Below, one piece after another: positions 61,699 through 64,000 of a stretch of 64,000 nt of DNA. Position numbers and translations under genes: made by a program. The notes beneath the pieces are model-generated. The model did not search any database, was not told the DNA's origin, and was given only the letters and a program-made list of their open reading frames with translations. This DNA comes from Chitinophaga sp. Cy-1792 (lineage in GTDB: Bacteria > Bacteroidota > Bacteroidia > Chitinophagales > Chitinophagaceae), in the NCBI RefSeq assembly GCF_011752935.1, contig NZ_VWWO01000001.1, positions 3,162,001 to 3,226,000 of the forward strand. Reading direction: 5' to 3'. Position 1 is the stretch's first letter. The number at the start of each line of letters is the position of its first letter.

Positions 61699-62670
61699 AT
61701 GAAATCGACAGACCAGCTCAGGGCCGGGTTTGATGCATGGTTACATGCATGGCCATTTCCTGACCAGCCAGCAAACCTTTATGGTGCCATTCAGTATTTC
61801 CTTGCCAATGGTGGCAAAAGACTGCGTCCTATGCTTTGTTTGCTGGGAAATGAATTGTTCAGCGGCCCTGAAGCGGAAGCATTGCACATTGCCACGGCAG
61901 TAGAGCTATTTCATAACTACTCGCTGGTACATGACGATATCATGGATAATTCGCCGCTACGGCGCGGCATGGACACGGTGCATGTCCGCTATGGGAAGTC
62001 CACCGCCATTGTAGTAGGGGATACGCTACTGATAAAGTCTATGGAAGCGCTTAACCGTGTCACCCTGCCTAACCGTAAACAGATTATGGCGCTGTTCCTG
62101 AAAACAGCCCGGCAAATCTGTGAGGGGCAGCAGCTGGACCTCGACCAGGAAGCTGCCGGTATTGGTAAGGTTAGTTATGAAAATTATCTCAACATGGTTA
62201 CCATGAAAACCGCTGTGCTGCTGGCTGCCAGCATCACCATGGGGGCGATGGCGGCGCAGGCATCTGCCTACCAGCAGGAGCTGCTCTATGGCTTCGGTAA
62301 AAACCTGGGCATTGCCTTTCAGCTGCAGGACGACTATATCGATGCCTTCGGCGATCCCGCTACCACTGGTAAGCAGCAAGGCGGTGATATCATCGAAAAC
62401 AAGAATACTGCCCTGCTGATTAAGGCGATGGAACTCTGTAGTCCTGCGCAGCAGCAGGATTTGCTGGCTGCCATGGCGGTAGACGGCCCCGCAAAGGTGC
62501 CAGCCGTACGCCAGCTTTTTGATGCCTGTGGCGCTGGTGCCTGGGTGCGGCAGGAAGTGGAAAGATATACTGGTATGGCCTTTCAGCGTATTGACGAACT
62601 CAGTATCCCTGAAACCGGCAGAGAGACGCTGCGTTCGCTGGCAACGCAGCTGCTGATCCGGCAAGCCTGA
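61699..62670 (+). CDS. Polyprenyl synthetase (isoprenyl diphosphate synthase)
   Basis: 323 aa from the ATG at 61699, preferred because the upstream 25 residues from 61624 have no family match. First Asp-rich motif DDIMD at 79-83 with RRG, second DDYIDAFGD at 211-219. The first motif has no two-residue insertion and Tyr74 is at position -5, features associated with C15-C20 products in archaeal-type enzymes, so farnesyl or geranylgeranyl diphosphate is a reasonable guess. It condenses isopentenyl diphosphate with allylic diphosphate, and could feed the two terpene synthases. Confidence 0.95.
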   Translation: MKSTDQLRAGFDAWLHAWPFPDQPANLYGAIQYFLANGGKRLRPMLCLLGNELFSGPEAEALHIATAVELFHNYSLVHDDIMDNSPLRRGMDTVHVRYGKSTAIVVGDTLLIKSMEALNRVTLPNRKQIMALFLKTARQICEGQQLDLDQEAAGIGKVSYENYLNMVTMKTAVLLAASITMGAMAAQASAYQQELLYGFGKNLGIAFQLQDDYIDAFGDPATTGKQQGGDIIENKNTALLIKAMELCSPAQQQDLLAAMAVDGPAKVPAVRQLFDACGAGAWVRQEVERYTGMAFQRIDELSIPETGRETLRSLATQLLIRQA

Positions 62671-62685
62671 TCCTGCTGATTAAAA

Positions 62686-62701
62686 TATACCATTCGGTAT
62701 A
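62686..62701. promoter_or_regulatory. TetR operator at the tetR promoter
   Basis: TATACC-N4-GGTATA is a perfect inverted repeat, ending 7 bp before an exact -7 box TACCTTTG (62709-62716). The same repeat recurs at 63363. Confidence 0.7.
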
Positions 62702-62748
62702 ATTATTGTACCTTTGCTGTTACAGGTCAGTAAATGGTCTGCATCTGC

Positions 62749-63345
62749 ATGAAAAAATCAGAAAAAACAAGAAATTATATCATAGAACAAACGGCGGATA
62801 TCTTTAATAAAAAAGGATATGCGGGCACTTCCCTGTCCGATATTACGGAAGCCACCGGACTAACAAAAGGTGCTTTCTATGGCAACTTTGCCGATAAGGA
62901 AGAAGTTGCAGTGGCCGTTTTTGAGCATAACGCCTTTTTCCTGCACCAGCTATTAATGCAGTATTTCAATAAAAGCTACCGTACCTGGAAAGACAGGCTC
63001 TGTGGCCTTACGGATCTCTACAGAGACCACTGGCTCGCGCTGTACCGGAAAGGCGGATGCCCGCTGATCAATGCCGCCATCGATGCAGATGATACCTTCC
63101 CGGTACTTAAGGAAAGCACGGCCAAAGCCTTTGAGGTATGGGCGAAAGAAATTGCCCGTATCATCGACGCAGGCAAAAAACAGCAGGAATTCCATCCGGA
63201 AATCTCCGCTAAAGAATATGCCAGCCTGTTTATCATCTTGATAGAAGGAGGTATTCTGCTGTCAAAGACACGCGGACAATCATCTCACCTGCATATCGCA
63301 TTAGACAGGATAGATAAAATTATCGCGGAAGAAATAGCCATCTGA
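62749..63345 (+). CDS. TetR/AcrR family transcriptional regulator
   Basis: 198 aa from the ATG at 62749; an in-frame ATG at 62734 is an alternative. The HTH region is clear near residues 10-55 (IEQTADIFNKKGYAGTSLSDITEATGLTKGAFYGNFADKEE, read in parts), of the AcrR-type with GAFYGNF. The C-terminal domain (WAKEIARIIDAGKKQQEF) resembles TetR_C_6-like regulators. The repeats at 62686 and 63363 suggest that it represses itself and the dihydrolipoyl dehydrogenase gene. Ligand unknown. Confidence 0.92.
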   Translation: MKKSEKTRNYIIEQTADIFNKKGYAGTSLSDITEATGLTKGAFYGNFADKEEVAVAVFEHNAFFLHQLLMQYFNKSYRTWKDRLCGLTDLYRDHWLALYRKGGCPLINAAIDADDTFPVLKESTAKAFEVWAKEIARIIDAGKKQQEFHPEISAKEYASLFIILIEGGILLSKTRGQSSHLHIALDRIDKIIAEEIAI

Positions 63346-63362
63346 TTTTTTTTATAAATTAA

Positions 63363-63378
63363 TATACCGATTGGTATA
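63363..63378. promoter_or_regulatory. TetR operator upstream of the dihydrolipoyl dehydrogenase gene
   Basis: TATACC-N4-GGTATA, identical arms and spacing to the site at 62686-62701, 40 bp before the start at 63419. Confidence 0.7.
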
Positions 63379-63418
63379 TTTTATAGGTAAATAATTTAAT
63401 AAGATAAAAATATAAGAT

Positions 63419-64000
63419 ATGGAACAATACGATCTGGCTGTAATCGGCTCCGGCCCCGGTGGCTATGTAGCTGCAATACGCGCGGCACAGTTAGGCTATA
63501 AAACAGCACTGATAGAGAAATATTCCACACTGGGAGGTACCTGTACCAATGTGGGCTGTATTCCCACGAAAGCGCTGCTCGACAGCACCCACCATTACTT
63601 TGATGCGCTGCATAATTTCAAGGCACACGGTATTGAAACAACAACGGTGCAACTGAATTTTACCCAGCTGAATAAACGCAAAGCGGAAGTAGTGCTGAAA
63701 AATACGCAGGGCCTCGATTACCTGATGAAGAAAAACAGCATCACCCGACTCCTGGGTACCGGCTCTTTTACAGATAACAGCACGCTCCAGGTAAGAGGGA
63801 ACGACGGCGCTATCACTACCGTAAAAGCTGCTAAGTATATTATTGCTACCGGCTCCAAACCGGCCACCATACCAGGTGTAGCTATTGATAAAAAACGTAT
63901 CATCACTTCCACAGAAGCACTTTCCCTGCCGGAACAACCTAAAAATCTGGTAATTATCGGCGGCGGCGTAATAGGTGTTGAAATGGCATCGGTTTTTAGT
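63419..64000 (+). CDS. lpdA: Dihydrolipoyl dehydrogenase, 5' part, truncated by window end
   Basis: 194 residues visible of an expected 460-470. FAD-binding Rossmann motif in VIGSGPGGYVAAIRAAQLG near residue 9; redox-active Cys pair in GGTCTNVGCIPTKALL near residue 40; LVIIGGGVIGVEMASVF near the window edge begins the NAD domain. The enzyme reoxidises dihydrolipoamide in 2-oxoacid dehydrogenase complexes or the glycine cleavage system. A TetR operator copy upstream suggests it is under regulation, unusual for a housekeeping lpd, so it may belong to a specialised complex encoded downstream. Confidence 0.95.
   Translation, partial: MEQYDLAVIGSGPGGYVAAIRAAQLGYKTALIEKYSTLGGTCTNVGCIPTKALLDSTHHYFDALHNFKAHGIETTTVQLNFTQLNKRKAEVVLKNTQGLDYLMKKNSITRLLGTGSFTDNSTLQVRGNDGAITTVKAAKYIIATGSKPATIPGVAIDKKRIITSTEALSLPEQPKNLVIIGGGVIGVEMASVFS

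Overview
The window looks like a chromosomal segment from a Bacteroidota organism, most likely the family Chitinophagaceae and plausibly Chitinophaga. Sequence reasons: several promoters match the Bacteroidota -7 element TAnnTTTG, and there are many TonB-dependent outer-membrane receptors: one with a FecI/FecR pair, one SusC/SusD pair, one followed by a DUF4249-type lipoprotein, and one of siderophore-receptor type. Lipobox proteins are frequent, base composition is moderate, and two class I terpene synthases are present, which are known from Chitinophaga. Genus assignment is inference. No insertion sequence, prophage, rRNA or CRISPR array was seen.

Layout. 1-6.4 kb: 3' part of an acetyl-CoA hydrolase/CoA-transferase gene, small secreted proteins, a DNA/RNA nuclease, an M20 amidohydrolase and a fatty acid desaturase. 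6.6-15.4 kb: one collinear block of ECF sigma factor, FecR anti-sigma factor, signalling TonB receptor, DUF4876-like lipoprotein, outer-membrane barrel and di-heme cytochrome c peroxidase. 15.4-21.7 kb: acetyltransferase, TetR plus MFS exporter, then a TonB receptor/DUF4249 pair. 21.7-25.3 kb: a cobalamin riboswitch controlling metE, then a thioesterase and an acetyltransferase. 25.5-28.6 kb: an MBOAT/SGNH-like acylation pair and a pentapeptide-repeat protein. 28.8-29.0 kb: a free-standing tRNA-like RNA with its own promoter and terminator and a 72-nt variable region. 29-38.9 kb: acetyltransferase/MarR, secreted acetolactate decarboxylase, siderophore-type receptor, terpene synthase 1, an SdpR/SdpI-like operon with an alpha/beta hydrolase, and a large unknown protein. 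39-45.5 kb: ArsR-rhodanese regulator and MFS transporter sharing a perfect 28-bp operator, two related small Cys-rich proteins, an aldo/keto reductase, zinc-finger proteins and an AraC-linked hydrolase. 45.7-47.8 kb: a lanthipeptide-like precursor peptide followed by three unknown genes. 47.9-54 kb: ester-cyclase-like protein, and a response regulator upstream of SusC/SusD. 54.2-64 kb: terpene synthase 2, hybrid histidine kinase, cytochrome c lipoprotein, msrA, polyprenyl diphosphate synthase, and a TetR gene with matching operators at itself and at a truncated dihydrolipoyl dehydrogenase gene.

Connections. The prenyl synthase could supply substrate to the two terpene synthases, although the three are not clustered. 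Several regulators carry readable operators (SdpR, ArsR-rhodanese, both TetR genes). The tRNA-like RNA at 28837-28977 is the element I cannot place in any known class and is the best candidate for something undescribed.
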